Assembly (NCBI GenBank): GCA_004552445.1
Contig: SFOJ01000034.1
Coordinates: forward strand, 1-7,386
Direction of reading: 5' to 3'
Source: Mollicutes bacterium
GTDB lineage: Bacteria > Bacillota_I > Bacilli_A > RF39 > UBA660
DNA: 7,386 nucleotides
The notes under the pieces were generated by a model, which did not search any database, was not told the DNA's origin, and was given only the letters and a program-made list of their open reading frames with translations. The position numbers were made by a program, and so were the translations under genes. The first letter of the stretch is position 1; each line of letters starts with the position of its first letter. Positions 1-6,335 of this stretch are shown one piece after another.

Positions 1-560
1 GCAGATTCTCCATTTGATTGTTCAACTATATTATTGTTACCAAGTCTATCTCTAACATAACGAGACATAGTTTTTCTTTTAGAATCATATGTATTTCTTA
101 ACGATTCATAATTATCAAAATTGTTATCACTATTAAATTTCATATCTAAGTATTCACGACTTAATCTTTCTTTTCTTCTATTAACATTAGCATTTATACT
201 TCTAATATCAAGCAAATAGTCAAATACATCATCACTAGTTATTGTTTTGATTTCTATAGGTTTTTCAAAACTTAAATCGTATTTACATTTTGAAGAATAC
301 AAATCAAAAAAACTTCCCTTATCAAAATTTTCTTTTCTATTTGAATGAAGACATTCTGATATTATATTAATCAAAGTACTTTTACCACTACCATTTCCTC
401 CATAAAAAATTGTTATGTTACTAAATATAATATTTTTAAATCCTTTTGTAGAAAATAAACCTACAGGATAATAAGAATTAAATATTTTTCTTTTTTCAGT
501 ATCAAATAGATAATGTTCTTGTATTTCATCTAATAACTCAAATTTTTTTAAATAAATCAT
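1..560 (-). CDS. AAA/ABC-type ATP-binding protein, 3' end cut off by window
   Basis: This is the first 186 codons of an ATPase; the C-terminus lies beyond base 1. Translating the minus strand from the ATG at 560 gives an N-terminal strand region (FSNITIFYGG), then a perfect Walker A, GGNGSGKS, at residues 54-61. A charged helical stretch follows (about 115-170), then SNGES at 182-186, which sits where ABC ATPases have the LSGGQ-like signature. Walker B and the H-loop should follow but are outside the window. No membrane segments are seen, so it resembles the stand-alone 'AAA family ATPase' proteins of Bacillota (recalled as about 250 residues) rather than a transporter subunit. The start is fixed by an AGGAGG four bases upstream. 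It is the second gene of a unit with the pentapeptide-repeat protein, nine bases after that gene's stop. Cellular role is unknown; defence or stress functions are possible but not shown. Confidence 0.87.
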   Translation of the reverse strand, partial: MIYLKKFELLDEIQEHYLFDTEKRKIFNSYYPVGLFSTKGFKNIIFSNITIFYGGNGSGKSTLINIISECLHSNRKENFDKGSFFDLYSSKCKYDLSFEKPIEIKTITSDDVFDYLLDIRSINANVNRRKERLSREYLDMKFNSDNNFDNYESLRNTYDSKRKTMSRYVRDRLGNNNIVEQSNGES

Positions 561-564
561 AAAA

Positions 565-570
565 CCTCCT
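565..570 (-). promoter_or_regulatory. Shine-Dalgarno AGGAGG of the ATPase gene
   Basis: A perfect AGGAGG on the minus strand lies four bases before the ATG at 560 and touches the TAA stop (570-572) of the upstream pentapeptide gene. This arrangement suggests translational coupling of the two genes. It also shows that this organism uses canonical ribosome binding sites, which makes their absence at 1187 and 1265 more notable. Confidence 0.85.
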
Positions 571-1187
571 TAATCTTTAATAATGATACCTAAGTATCTT
601 GCTAACATTGCAGCTTCTATCATATTAACACTAATACCTTTTAACGATTGTAAATCAATGTTAATATCTTCAATGCTAGAATTTGATAAATCAAATCCAA
701 TATGTTTTAATCTTAAAATAGTTACTTTATTAAGAGTGCATCTATCAAAATCAATATTTTTAAAATGGCATTCTGTTATATATGATTCTTCAAGAGTACA
801 TTCACTAAATAACAAGTTATCAACATTAACATCATAAAAATTAGAATATCTCAAGTTACAATTATTAAACATAACATTCTTCAGATTCACTTCACTAAAT
901 GAAACACCGATTAATTTAGAATTATTAAATATTACTCTATGAATACCAGCATTTTCAAAAGATTTATTAGATAAATCACAGTTATTAAAAATACAATCGA
1001 CAAATTCAACATTCAAAAGTTTAATATCATTAAAATCAATCTTATTAAATATACAAGAATTAAAAGTAATATTAGAGAAGTCTTCTATATTGTTTTGATC
1101 AAACTCTTTATTATCGATAGAATATTCATAATTATCTTTAATAAAATAATCAGTAAACTTAATTTTTGGTTCAATAATTTTCTTCAT
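570..1187 (-). CDS. pentapeptide-repeat protein, Qnr/MfpA-like
   Basis: Starting from the ATG at 1187 the product is 205 residues. From about residue 37 to 176 it is an unbroken run of roughly 28 pentapeptides with F, L or I at the centre (for example NCDLS, NKSFE, NVMFN, NCNLR). This pattern forms a right-handed quadrilateral beta-helix. After it comes a non-repeat tail (SVNMIEAAMLARYLGIIIKD) that resembles the C-terminal dimerisation helix of Qnr and MfpA proteins, and the length is close to theirs. Known members mimic DNA and bind gyrase or topoisomerase IV, protecting it from quinolones or peptide toxins; that role here is inference. I see no Qnr-style loop breaking the coil, which is more like MfpA. 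An upstream in-frame TTG at 1202 is possible, but it overlaps the -10 hexamer, so ATG 1187 is preferred. It is cotranscribed with the ATPase gene. Confidence 0.85.
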   Translation of the reverse strand: MKKIIEPKIKFTDYFIKDNYEYSIDNKEFDQNNIEDFSNITFNSCIFNKIDFNDIKLLNVEFVDCIFNNCDLSNKSFENAGIHRVIFNNSKLIGVSFSEVNLKNVMFNNCNLRYSNFYDVNVDNLLFSECTLEESYITECHFKNIDFDRCTLNKVTILRLKHIGFDLSNSSIEDINIDLQSLKGISVNMIEAAMLARYLGIIIKD

Positions 1188-1193
1188 GGTTTT

Positions 1194-1224
1194 ATTATAC
1201 AATACAAATGTAATATATTGTAAA
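1194..1224 (-). promoter_or_regulatory. promoter of the pentapeptide/ATPase unit, leaderless type
   Basis: On the minus strand a perfect TATAAT (1199-1194) is followed by exactly six bases (AAAACC) and then the ATG at 1187. A TTTACA (1224-1219, five of six matches to TTGACA) lies 19 bases upstream, a somewhat long spacer. With the usual spacing, transcription would begin at the A of the start codon, so the mRNA would have no leader. No Shine-Dalgarno sequence is present before this ATG. Confidence 0.6.
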
Positions 1225-1228
1225 AATG

Positions 1229-1258
1229 TTTATAAATATTTCTTTCTTATGATAAAAT
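1229..1258 (+). promoter_or_regulatory. divergent promoter of the 381-residue protein gene, leaderless type
   Basis: TTTATA (1229-1234) and TAAAAT (1253-1258) are separated by 18 bases. The -10 is followed by exactly six bases and then a GTG at 1265, mirroring the spacing on the other strand. TATGAT at 1248-1253 is an alternative -10, though it has no good -35. No Shine-Dalgarno sequence precedes either GTG 1265 or ATG 1274. The assignment rests on pattern only, and such hexamers are common in AT-rich DNA. Confidence 0.45.
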
Positions 1259-1264
1259 ATTGTT

Positions 1265-2410
1265 GTGATTTATATGAACGACATAAATGTGTTTTATGAT
1301 GAAATAATTAATGAAGCAAGTGCTGGTAGAGTAGATTGCTTTTTTATGATGAATTTACTTTTTAGTACATATATAAGAGAAGAAAATAAAACTATAGAAG
1401 CTAAGAAGAATGATGATGGAAGATATTTAATACCAAGACTTGTTATTAAAAATAAAGAAAGTTTTAACAAGTTATTAACAGAGTATTTAGCTTTAGCTAG
1501 GAAGAAATACGATTTATCTATATATCAAGATGAATTAATATTTGCCGGTGTTGAAAATTATGAACAAATTATTAACAAAATAATATTAACTACACTATGG
1601 GCTAATGCAACTTATGATGATTTCAATGAATCAGAAGAATTCTTAAGAAAACAAATAGCATTTTTAAAAGATGAGACATTTAGTGAATACGAAGAACCAA
1701 CTATAATAGGGTATTCTGAAACTTTAGGTGGATATGTAGAAGTTGAAAATATTCAAGAAACTATATTAAATGAAACACCTAACTCTTTAAAAATATCAGT
1801 TATTGAACCTGAAACTAATGAAAGATATACTTTTCCATTAGTAAGATATGGTATTGAAGATAATAAATGTTATATATATGCTGTTCAAAAGAATAAAAAG
1901 TATGACGAGGAAAACAAATTTAAAAAGAGAGTAAATCGTAGATTGTTTCAAATAGGAGAAAACTTTGATACAAAAAACGACACTTATGAGAATTATGGTG
2001 AAGGCAATTTAAAAGATGTTAGTGCATCATTTGTAGTAGCATCTAACATTGCTCTTGGACTCTTAGCATCTAAAGGAATAACAGATATAGTAGTACCTTC
2101 AATTCTAATAGAAAGATGGAATGCTAAAGAAACAGGAATAGTAGTAAAATCAAAAAGAGAAGAAAATAGTCAAGAATATATTGATTCAAATAAAGAAGAA
2201 CACAATAAAATTCAAAACAATTTAACTGAAAAATTATTACGTACATTCTTAAGAATAGTTAGTCATAATAAAACATTTGGAGTAACTGCTTACCCATTTG
2301 ATATAGATTCATCACTTCATATCAAAACCAATGAAGAATTAGATTGTAACAACACATTATTAAATGAAACATTTCTTATAGGAGAAAAAGTAAATAGTAA
2401 GAAAATATGA
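1265..2410 (+). CDS. conserved-type protein of unknown function, about 380 residues
   Basis: I do not recognise a named family. The product is soluble, with no signal peptide or membrane helix. Residues 1-140 are mainly helical and acidic. Residues 172-210 look like a compact beta unit (SLKISVIEPETNERYTFP, then YGIEDNKCYIYAVQ). A basic patch, KFKKRVNRR, spans 218-226. A helical part (DVSASFVVASNIALGLLASKGI, about 251-272) leads to VPSILIERWNAKE, and later come QNNLTEKLLRTFLRI (about 317-331) and AYPFDIDSSLHI (342-353). It resembles unnamed proteins I recall from other low-GC Bacillota, with no assigned function. Translation may begin at GTG 1265, directly at the predicted transcription start, or at ATG 1274; neither has a Shine-Dalgarno. 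It stops at TGA 2408-2410, which overlaps the next gene's promoter. It is transcribed divergently from the pentapeptide gene. Confidence 0.8.
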   Translation: MIYMNDINVFYDEIINEASAGRVDCFFMMNLLFSTYIREENKTIEAKKNDDGRYLIPRLVIKNKESFNKLLTEYLALARKKYDLSIYQDELIFAGVENYEQIINKIILTTLWANATYDDFNESEEFLRKQIAFLKDETFSEYEEPTIIGYSETLGGYVEVENIQETILNETPNSLKISVIEPETNERYTFPLVRYGIEDNKCYIYAVQKNKKYDEENKFKKRVNRRLFQIGENFDTKNDTYENYGEGNLKDVSASFVVASNIALGLLASKGITDIVVPSILIERWNAKETGIVVKSKREENSQEYIDSNKEEHNKIQNNLTEKLLRTFLRIVSHNKTFGVTAYPFDIDSSLHIKTNEELDCNNTLLNETFLIGEKVNSKKI

Positions 2411-2416
2411 TATAAT
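2408..2416 (+). promoter_or_regulatory. extended -10 promoter of the methyltransferase operon
   Basis: TGATATAAT is an extended -10 element (TG, one base, TATAAT), with no convincing -35 upstream, as is usual for this promoter class. Transcription would start near 2423, giving a leader of about 13 bases that carries the GGAGG at 2426-2430. The element overlaps the TGA stop of the preceding gene. The same nine bases recur at 4855-4863. Confidence 0.6.
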
Positions 2417-2435
2417 ATATATAACGGAGGAAAAT

Positions 2436-3323
2436 ATGCTTGTAAGTAAAGATTGGAAAGATTATGAATGTATTGATGCTGGTAATGGTGAGAAGTTAGA
2501 GCGTTGGAAAAATGTAATTTTAAGAAGACCTGATCCATGGGCATTATGGACACATAAAGACACTAAAGAATGGCATAGTTATCATGCTATATATCACAGA
2601 AGTGATAAAGGTGGTGGCAACTGGGAAAATAAAAAGACATTTCCAGAATATTGGACTGTAGAATATAAAGACTTAAAATTAAAGGTAAGTCCAACTGGAT
2701 TTAAACATACTGGCTTATTTCCTGAACAAGCTGCAAATTGGGATTTCATAATGAATAAAATTAAAAATGCTAATAGACCTATAAAAGTATTAAATCTATT
2801 TGCATACACTGGTGCAGCAACTATGGCCGCATCATTAGCAGGAGCAGTAGAAGTAGTACACGTAGACGCATCTAAAGGAATGAATGATTGGGCAAAAGAA
2901 AATGCTAAACTTTCAGGACTTGAGAATAATAAGATAAGATATATTTGTGACGATTGTTTAAAATTTGTAGAACGTGAGAAAAAAAGAGGAAATAAATACG
3001 ATGCTATAATTATGGATCCACCAACATATGGAAGAGGCCCATCAAAAGAACTATGGAGATTTGAGGATAGTTTAAATAAATTAATTGATTCATGTATCGA
3101 CATATTATCAGACAATCCTTTATTTCTACTTATAAGTTCATATACAAAAGGTATAACACCTGAAATATTAAAAAACATTTTAGAAACAAGTTTTGAAGAA
3201 AAATTAAAAAATGGTAAAATAAAAACTGATGAAATAGGACTACAAATATCAACAAGAAATATGATACTTCCTTGTGGAGTCTATGGAAGGTGGGAAAAAG
3301 ATGAAACTAAAAATGATAATTAA
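2436..3323 (+). CDS. class I SAM-dependent RNA methyltransferase, RlmI-like (COG1092 type)
   Basis: The 295-residue product has a beta-rich N-terminal part (ERWKNVILRRPDPWALW, residues 22-38) and a linker region GFKHTGLFPEQAANWDF (88-104), both typical of this group. The Rossmann methyltransferase domain follows. Motif I is VLNLFAYTGAAT (118-129), the acidic residue after the second strand is D144 (HVDAS), and motif IV is DPPTYGRG (194-201), which places the target base. Relatives methylate rRNA; RlmI makes 5-methylcytosine in 23S rRNA, but the exact target here cannot be read from sequence. No separate PUA domain is obvious. GGAGG at 2426-2430, five bases before the ATG, fixes the start. It is the first gene of an overlapping operon, and its last 23 bases are shared with the next gene. 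Confidence 0.87.
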   Translation: MLVSKDWKDYECIDAGNGEKLERWKNVILRRPDPWALWTHKDTKEWHSYHAIYHRSDKGGGNWENKKTFPEYWTVEYKDLKLKVSPTGFKHTGLFPEQAANWDFIMNKIKNANRPIKVLNLFAYTGAATMAASLAGAVEVVHVDASKGMNDWAKENAKLSGLENNKIRYICDDCLKFVEREKKRGNKYDAIIMDPPTYGRGPSKELWRFEDSLNKLIDSCIDILSDNPLFLLISSYTKGITPEILKNILETSFEEKLKNGKIKTDEIGLQISTRNMILPCGVYGRWEKDETKNDN

Positions 3324-3657
3324 AAGTATTTTTGTAACAGTATTATCTTTAATATTAGTAGCACTAGCAGTAATAGCATTTATGAAAATAGACAAGACAG
3401 ATGATTTATATAGTTTAACAGGTAAAAAAGATTATAGAATCTTAGATAATATTGATAGTTGTGAAGAAAAATTTATGGATTGTTTCTATAAAGAAGGAGA
3501 AACATATTATTGTTTTGAATGTAGAAAAAGTACAGAAGTATTATTAGAATGGTCTGATGGTTCACAGACTAGAATGATAGATGATTTAGAAAAAGGAAAT
3601 GTAACCATAGAATCATTAATAGCAAAAGGACTTAAGGTAGTTAAAAGTAATGATTAA
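3301..3657 (+). CDS. small membrane-anchored cysteine-containing protein, unknown function
   Basis: The 118-residue product starts with KLKMIIKS followed by one hydrophobic helix (about residues 9-27), a signal anchor or uncleaved signal peptide. The rest is polar and probably outside the membrane. It has four cysteines within about 21 residues (DSCEEK, MDCFY, then YYCFECRKS), so two disulfides or a metal site are possible. The tail EWSDGSQTRMIDDLEKGNVTIESLIAKGLKV resembles the C-terminal part of small exported Bacillota proteins that I recall only as hypothetical. ATG 3301 is preferred because GGAAGGTGGG (3285-3294) lies just upstream and the hydrophobic segment then sits at the N-terminus; an in-frame GTG at 3274 would add nine residues. 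It overlaps the methyltransferase by 23 bases and the pseudouridine synthase by 8, indicating translational coupling. Confidence 0.78.
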   Translation: MKLKMIIKSIFVTVLSLILVALAVIAFMKIDKTDDLYSLTGKKDYRILDNIDSCEEKFMDCFYKEGETYYCFECRKSTEVLLEWSDGSQTRMIDDLEKGNVTIESLIAKGLKVVKSND

Positions 3658-4306
3658 TGTAATATATGAAGACAATCATCTTCTAGTAGTTGAAAAACCC
3701 ATAAACATACCAACACAAGAAGATAATACTAAAGATAAAGATCTTCTAACAATATTAAAAAAATATATAAAAGAAAAATATAACAAACCAGGAAATGTTT
3801 ATTTAGGACTAGTACATAGATTGGATAGACCAGTAGGTGGAATTATGGTTTTTGCAAGAACATCAAAAGCCGCATCACGTTTATCTGAACAAGTAAGAAA
3901 TAAAACATTTAAAAAAACTTATAATGCAGTAGTTATAGGAAATATAGAGAATACTGGAAAATTAAAAGATAATTTATTGAAAGATGAAAAAAGAAATATA
4001 GTGAAAGTAGATAAAAATGGTAAAGAAGCAATATTAAACTTTAAAAAATTAAATTATAAAAATAATATGTCATTAGTAGAAATAAATCTAGAGACAGGTA
4101 GAAGCCATCAAATTAGAGTTCAAATGGCAAATCATGGATATCCTCTTTTTGGTGATCAAAAATATAATAAAACTGCCAAAGTAGGTGAACAAATAGCACT
4201 ATTTGCTAAAAAAATTGAATTTATTCACCCAACTACTAACGAGTTATTAACATTTGAACTAGATTTACCTAATCGTTACCCGTTTACTATATTAGATAAG
4301 GAGTAA
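3650..4306 (+). CDS. RluA-family pseudouridine synthase, short form
   Basis: The product converts specific uridines in rRNA or tRNA to pseudouridine. HRLDR at residues 56-60 carries the catalytic aspartate D59. Other family blocks are visible: YEDNHLLVVEKP near the N-terminus (6-17), KTYNAVV (89-95), ETGRSHQIRVQMA (148-160) and HGYPLFGDQKY (162-172). At 218 residues it is the catalytic domain alone; the N-terminal S4 RNA-binding domain found in RluC, RluD and many homologues is missing. Target position cannot be assigned from the sequence. The start ATG at 3650 overlaps the end of the previous gene. Its ribosome site is weak (AAGG at 3634-3637, 12 bases upstream), so coupling to upstream translation is likely. 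Confidence 0.9.
   Translation: MINVIYEDNHLLVVEKPINIPTQEDNTKDKDLLTILKKYIKEKYNKPGNVYLGLVHRLDRPVGGIMVFARTSKAASRLSEQVRNKTFKKTYNAVVIGNIENTGKLKDNLLKDEKRNIVKVDKNGKEAILNFKKLNYKNNMSLVEINLETGRSHQIRVQMANHGYPLFGDQKYNKTAKVGEQIALFAKKIEFIHPTTNELLTFELDLPNRYPFTILDKE
4298..4303 (+). promoter_or_regulatory. Shine-Dalgarno AAGGAG that selects a GTG start
   Basis: AAGGAG lies inside the last codons of the pseudouridine synthase gene, five bases before GTG 4309. The ATG at 4307 is followed at once by TGA, so it cannot start a gene. This makes GTG the only sensible initiation codon for the next gene. Confidence 0.75.
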
Positions 4307-4308
4307 AT

Positions 4309-4797
4309 GTGAAAAAAAAATTAAATATTGAAGTAGATATAAGTGAGAAAAAATATTTTACAAGTAAGTACAATGAAAATACTTTAGCTCCCGAATTAAA
4401 AGATTATTTACTTAATGAAATAATCGGATATGATATAAATACTAAAATAAATATAAATATTAATGCAAAATTTAAACTAACTGATGAAGAAAAAGAACAT
4501 TATAAAAAAATAATAATAAAAGAGTTTAAAGAAAGCAATGATGAACTTGAATATGAAATAGAACTAGGAAACATTAAAAAGTTGACTTTATTATTAATAG
4601 GAATATCATTCGTAATTGCATCTTATTTCTTTGGACATGCAATTGGAGAAATTTTAGAAGAAATTCTCATGGTATTTGGTTGGGTTGCATTATGGGAAGT
4701 TGCTTATGCAATATTCTTCACAGATGCATCAAGAAGAAGAAAAATAAAAAGAAATAATCAAATAATAAAATCAAATATAAAATATATAGACAAGTAA
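4309..4797 (+). CDS. two-helix membrane protein of unknown function
   Basis: The 162-residue product has a polar, lysine-rich N-terminal half (1-90) predicted to be cytoplasmic. It contains a short NININININ-like strand at about 45-53 and an acidic helix. Two hydrophobic segments follow (about 92-109 and 118-137), joined by a short loop, HAIGEILEEIL. The second carries GWVALWEVAYAIFF, a pattern I recall from uncharacterised Bacillota membrane proteins. The C-terminus is strongly basic (RRRKIKRNN), which by the positive-inside rule puts both ends in the cytoplasm. No catalytic motif is visible. It starts two bases after the pseudouridine synthase stop and is the last gene of this operon. Function unknown. 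Confidence 0.78.
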   Translation: MKKKLNIEVDISEKKYFTSKYNENTLAPELKDYLLNEIIGYDINTKINININAKFKLTDEEKEHYKKIIIKEFKESNDELEYEIELGNIKKLTLLLIGISFVIASYFFGHAIGEILEEILMVFGWVALWEVAYAIFFTDASRRRKIKRNNQIIKSNIKYIDK

Positions 4798-4854
4798 CAA
4801 CTTGCCTTATTATTTGTAAAATAAATTAAATAGATTAAAAAATAATAAAATAAT

Positions 4855-4863
4855 TGATATAAT
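4855..4863 (+). promoter_or_regulatory. extended -10 promoter of the KsgA-like/zinc-ribbon unit
   Basis: TGATATAAT is identical to the element at 2408-2416. Transcription would start near 4870, giving a leader of about 11 bases that contains AGGTGAG (4871-4877) before ATG 4881. No clear -35 is visible. The 83-base gap after the preceding gene and the presence of this element suggest a separate transcription unit. Confidence 0.6.
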
Positions 4864-4880
4864 ATATAATAGGTGAGAAT

Positions 4881-5669
4881 ATGGAATTTGAAAATGATAC
4901 TAATTATTTAGATCAACATTTTTTAGTTGATAAAAGCATCATAAATTTATTTGTTGATTCAGCAGAATTGAAACCAACTGATAACGTCGTGGAGATTGGA
5001 CCTGGTAAATGTGAAATAAGCGATATAATTGCTAAACGTTCAGGTCATTTAACATGCATTGAAATTGATAGAAATTTAGAACATTTTATTAATGTATTAA
5101 AAGATAAACATGATAATGTTGATGTAATCTATGGAAATGCATTAAACGTATATATTCCACCATGTGATAAAATCATTTCAGCACTTCCATACTCAATAAC
5201 AGAACCATTTATTGAGAAATTATTAAGATGCGAATTTAATATGTGCATTTTAATAGTCGGAAAAAAATTTGCTGATGCAGTGGTTAACAAATCATTAACA
5301 AAATTATCACTACTTACAAATTCATTCTTTGATGTATCTAAAATAATGGATATAACTCCAGATGCATTTGACCCTGCACCAAGAGTTATGTCATCAATGA
5401 TAAGATTAGTACCAGTAGAAAGAGATAGTCTAAAATTTAGTTTTAAAAGATTTATATTTAGAGAAATGTTCTTCCATAGAGAAAGAAAATTAAAAAATAA
5501 TCTAATGGAAGCCCTAATAGAATTTGCAAAATTACATGATAAGAAACTTACTAAAAAAGAAAGTAAATGTATCATAGAAGAATATCAAATTCCAAAAGAA
5601 ACATTAAATAAATTAATGGAAAATATTACAAACGAAGAATATGAATTAATTTATAACAATTTGAATTAA
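4881..5669 (+). CDS. KsgA/Erm-fold rRNA adenine methyltransferase-like protein with altered motifs
   Basis: The fold is recognisable from DQHFLVDKSI (residues 11-20), VVEIGPGKCEIS (36-47), CIEIDRNL (59-66), SALPYSITEPF (100-110) and FDPAPRVMSS (163-172). Length (262 residues) fits KsgA/Dim1 and Erm, which dimethylate adenines in 16S or 23S rRNA. Several hallmark residues differ: the second glycine of GPGxG is C44, the aspartate of the GDxL block is N86, the asparagine of the NLPY motif is A101, and the aspartate after PxPKV is M170. E61, which holds the SAM ribose, is kept. It is therefore probably not the housekeeping KsgA, but a divergent paralogue with changed target or reduced catalysis. 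The C-terminal domain (about 185-262) is helical and basic. Start ATG is preceded by AGGTGAG. The zinc-ribbon protein gene follows 12 bases downstream. Confidence 0.82.
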   Translation: MEFENDTNYLDQHFLVDKSIINLFVDSAELKPTDNVVEIGPGKCEISDIIAKRSGHLTCIEIDRNLEHFINVLKDKHDNVDVIYGNALNVYIPPCDKIISALPYSITEPFIEKLLRCEFNMCILIVGKKFADAVVNKSLTKLSLLTNSFFDVSKIMDITPDAFDPAPRVMSSMIRLVPVERDSLKFSFKRFIFREMFFHRERKLKNNLMEALIEFAKLHDKKLTKKESKCIIEEYQIPKETLNKLMENITNEEYELIYNNLN

Positions 5670-5681
5670 AAGGGTGATATT

Positions 5682-6335
5682 ATGAAAAATACGTGTAATA
5701 AATGTGGAAATAAAATTAAGAAGAATTATAATGTATGTCCTAATTGCGGTACTAAAGTTGTAACATCTGACAATGAACAATTGCAAGATAACAGCAAAAA
5801 TGTAGTTCCTATTGCTATTTTTGTAACATGTACAGTAATATTAATAATATATTTTTGTAATAATGGTTTTGAAAATTTATTCAATATAATAAAAAATACA
5901 CCTGATTATAATACTCAAAAAATATATAATTTAGGTGAAACATTACATTGTCCAAATTTTGATGTTATAGTTAATGATTTTAAAATTAAGAAAAAAGGTT
6001 ATAAAATAGATAGTTTTACTGCTATAAGTGATCCTGAATGGATCGGAGTTATTGTATCTGTAAAAAATATAAGCAATGAAGATAACACTTTTTATACCTC
6101 AAATATTAGTTTAACCAATACTAATGGTGAAATTTTAAGCTATTCATTGTTGACATTCAAAATATGGGGGGTAGAACTTTTTGATAGCCCAAAACTTGTT
6201 AGTGGCGGAACAAAGAAAGGATACGTTCAGTTCTCTAACAATCAAACAGATAATAGCAATTTAATATTGAATGTTAAATGTCAAACTGAACTATTTAAAG
6301 ATGAAATCATATATAAGGTTAAATTGTCAAAATAA
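5682..6335 (+). CDS. zinc-ribbon membrane protein with DUF4352-like outer domain
   Basis: The 217-residue product opens with a CxxC-x10-CxxC zinc ribbon (C5, C8, C19, C22) facing the cytoplasm. A polar linker leads to one membrane helix at about 41-59. The remainder should be extracytoplasmic: IYNLGETLHCPNFDVIVNDFKI (81-102), followed by GVIVSVKNISNEDNTFYTSNISLTN (122-146), fits the immunoglobulin-like DUF4352/telokin-type domain, whose members carry the same 'LGE...V.VNDF...VSVKN.S' layout. Such proteins are common and of unclear function in Bacillota. Two further cysteines (C90, C200) lie in the outer domain. AAAGGGTG sits just upstream of the ATG, and the 12-base gap suggests cotranscription with the KsgA-like gene. 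It is the last gene before the terminator. Confidence 0.82.
   Translation: MKNTCNKCGNKIKKNYNVCPNCGTKVVTSDNEQLQDNSKNVVPIAIFVTCTVILIIYFCNNGFENLFNIIKNTPDYNTQKIYNLGETLHCPNFDVIVNDFKIKKKGYKIDSFTAISDPEWIGVIVSVKNISNEDNTFYTSNISLTNTNGEILSYSLLTFKIWGVELFDSPKLVSGGTKKGYVQFSNNQTDNSNLILNVKCQTELFKDEIIYKVKLSK

Noticed and set aside
1188..1202. Upstream TTG start (1202) for the pentapeptide protein, adding five residues
   Set aside because: The TATAAT -10 hexamer lies inside this extension, there is no Shine-Dalgarno before it, and ATG 1187 fits the promoter spacing better.
2408..2410. Possible recoding of TGA as tryptophan (Mollicutes code)
   Set aside because: Reading through would run into the next gene's promoter and ribosome site, and all tryptophans in the window use TGG.
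2594..3178. Long minus-strand open frame opposite the RlmI-like methyltransferase
   Set aside because: It is a shadow of a clearly homologous plus-strand gene; its translation shows no motifs and it has no ribosome site.
4791..4804. Small inverted repeat CAAGT-AACA-ACTTG at the end of the two-helix protein gene, as a possible terminator
   Set aside because: The stem is only five pairs, includes the stop codon, and is not followed by a T run.
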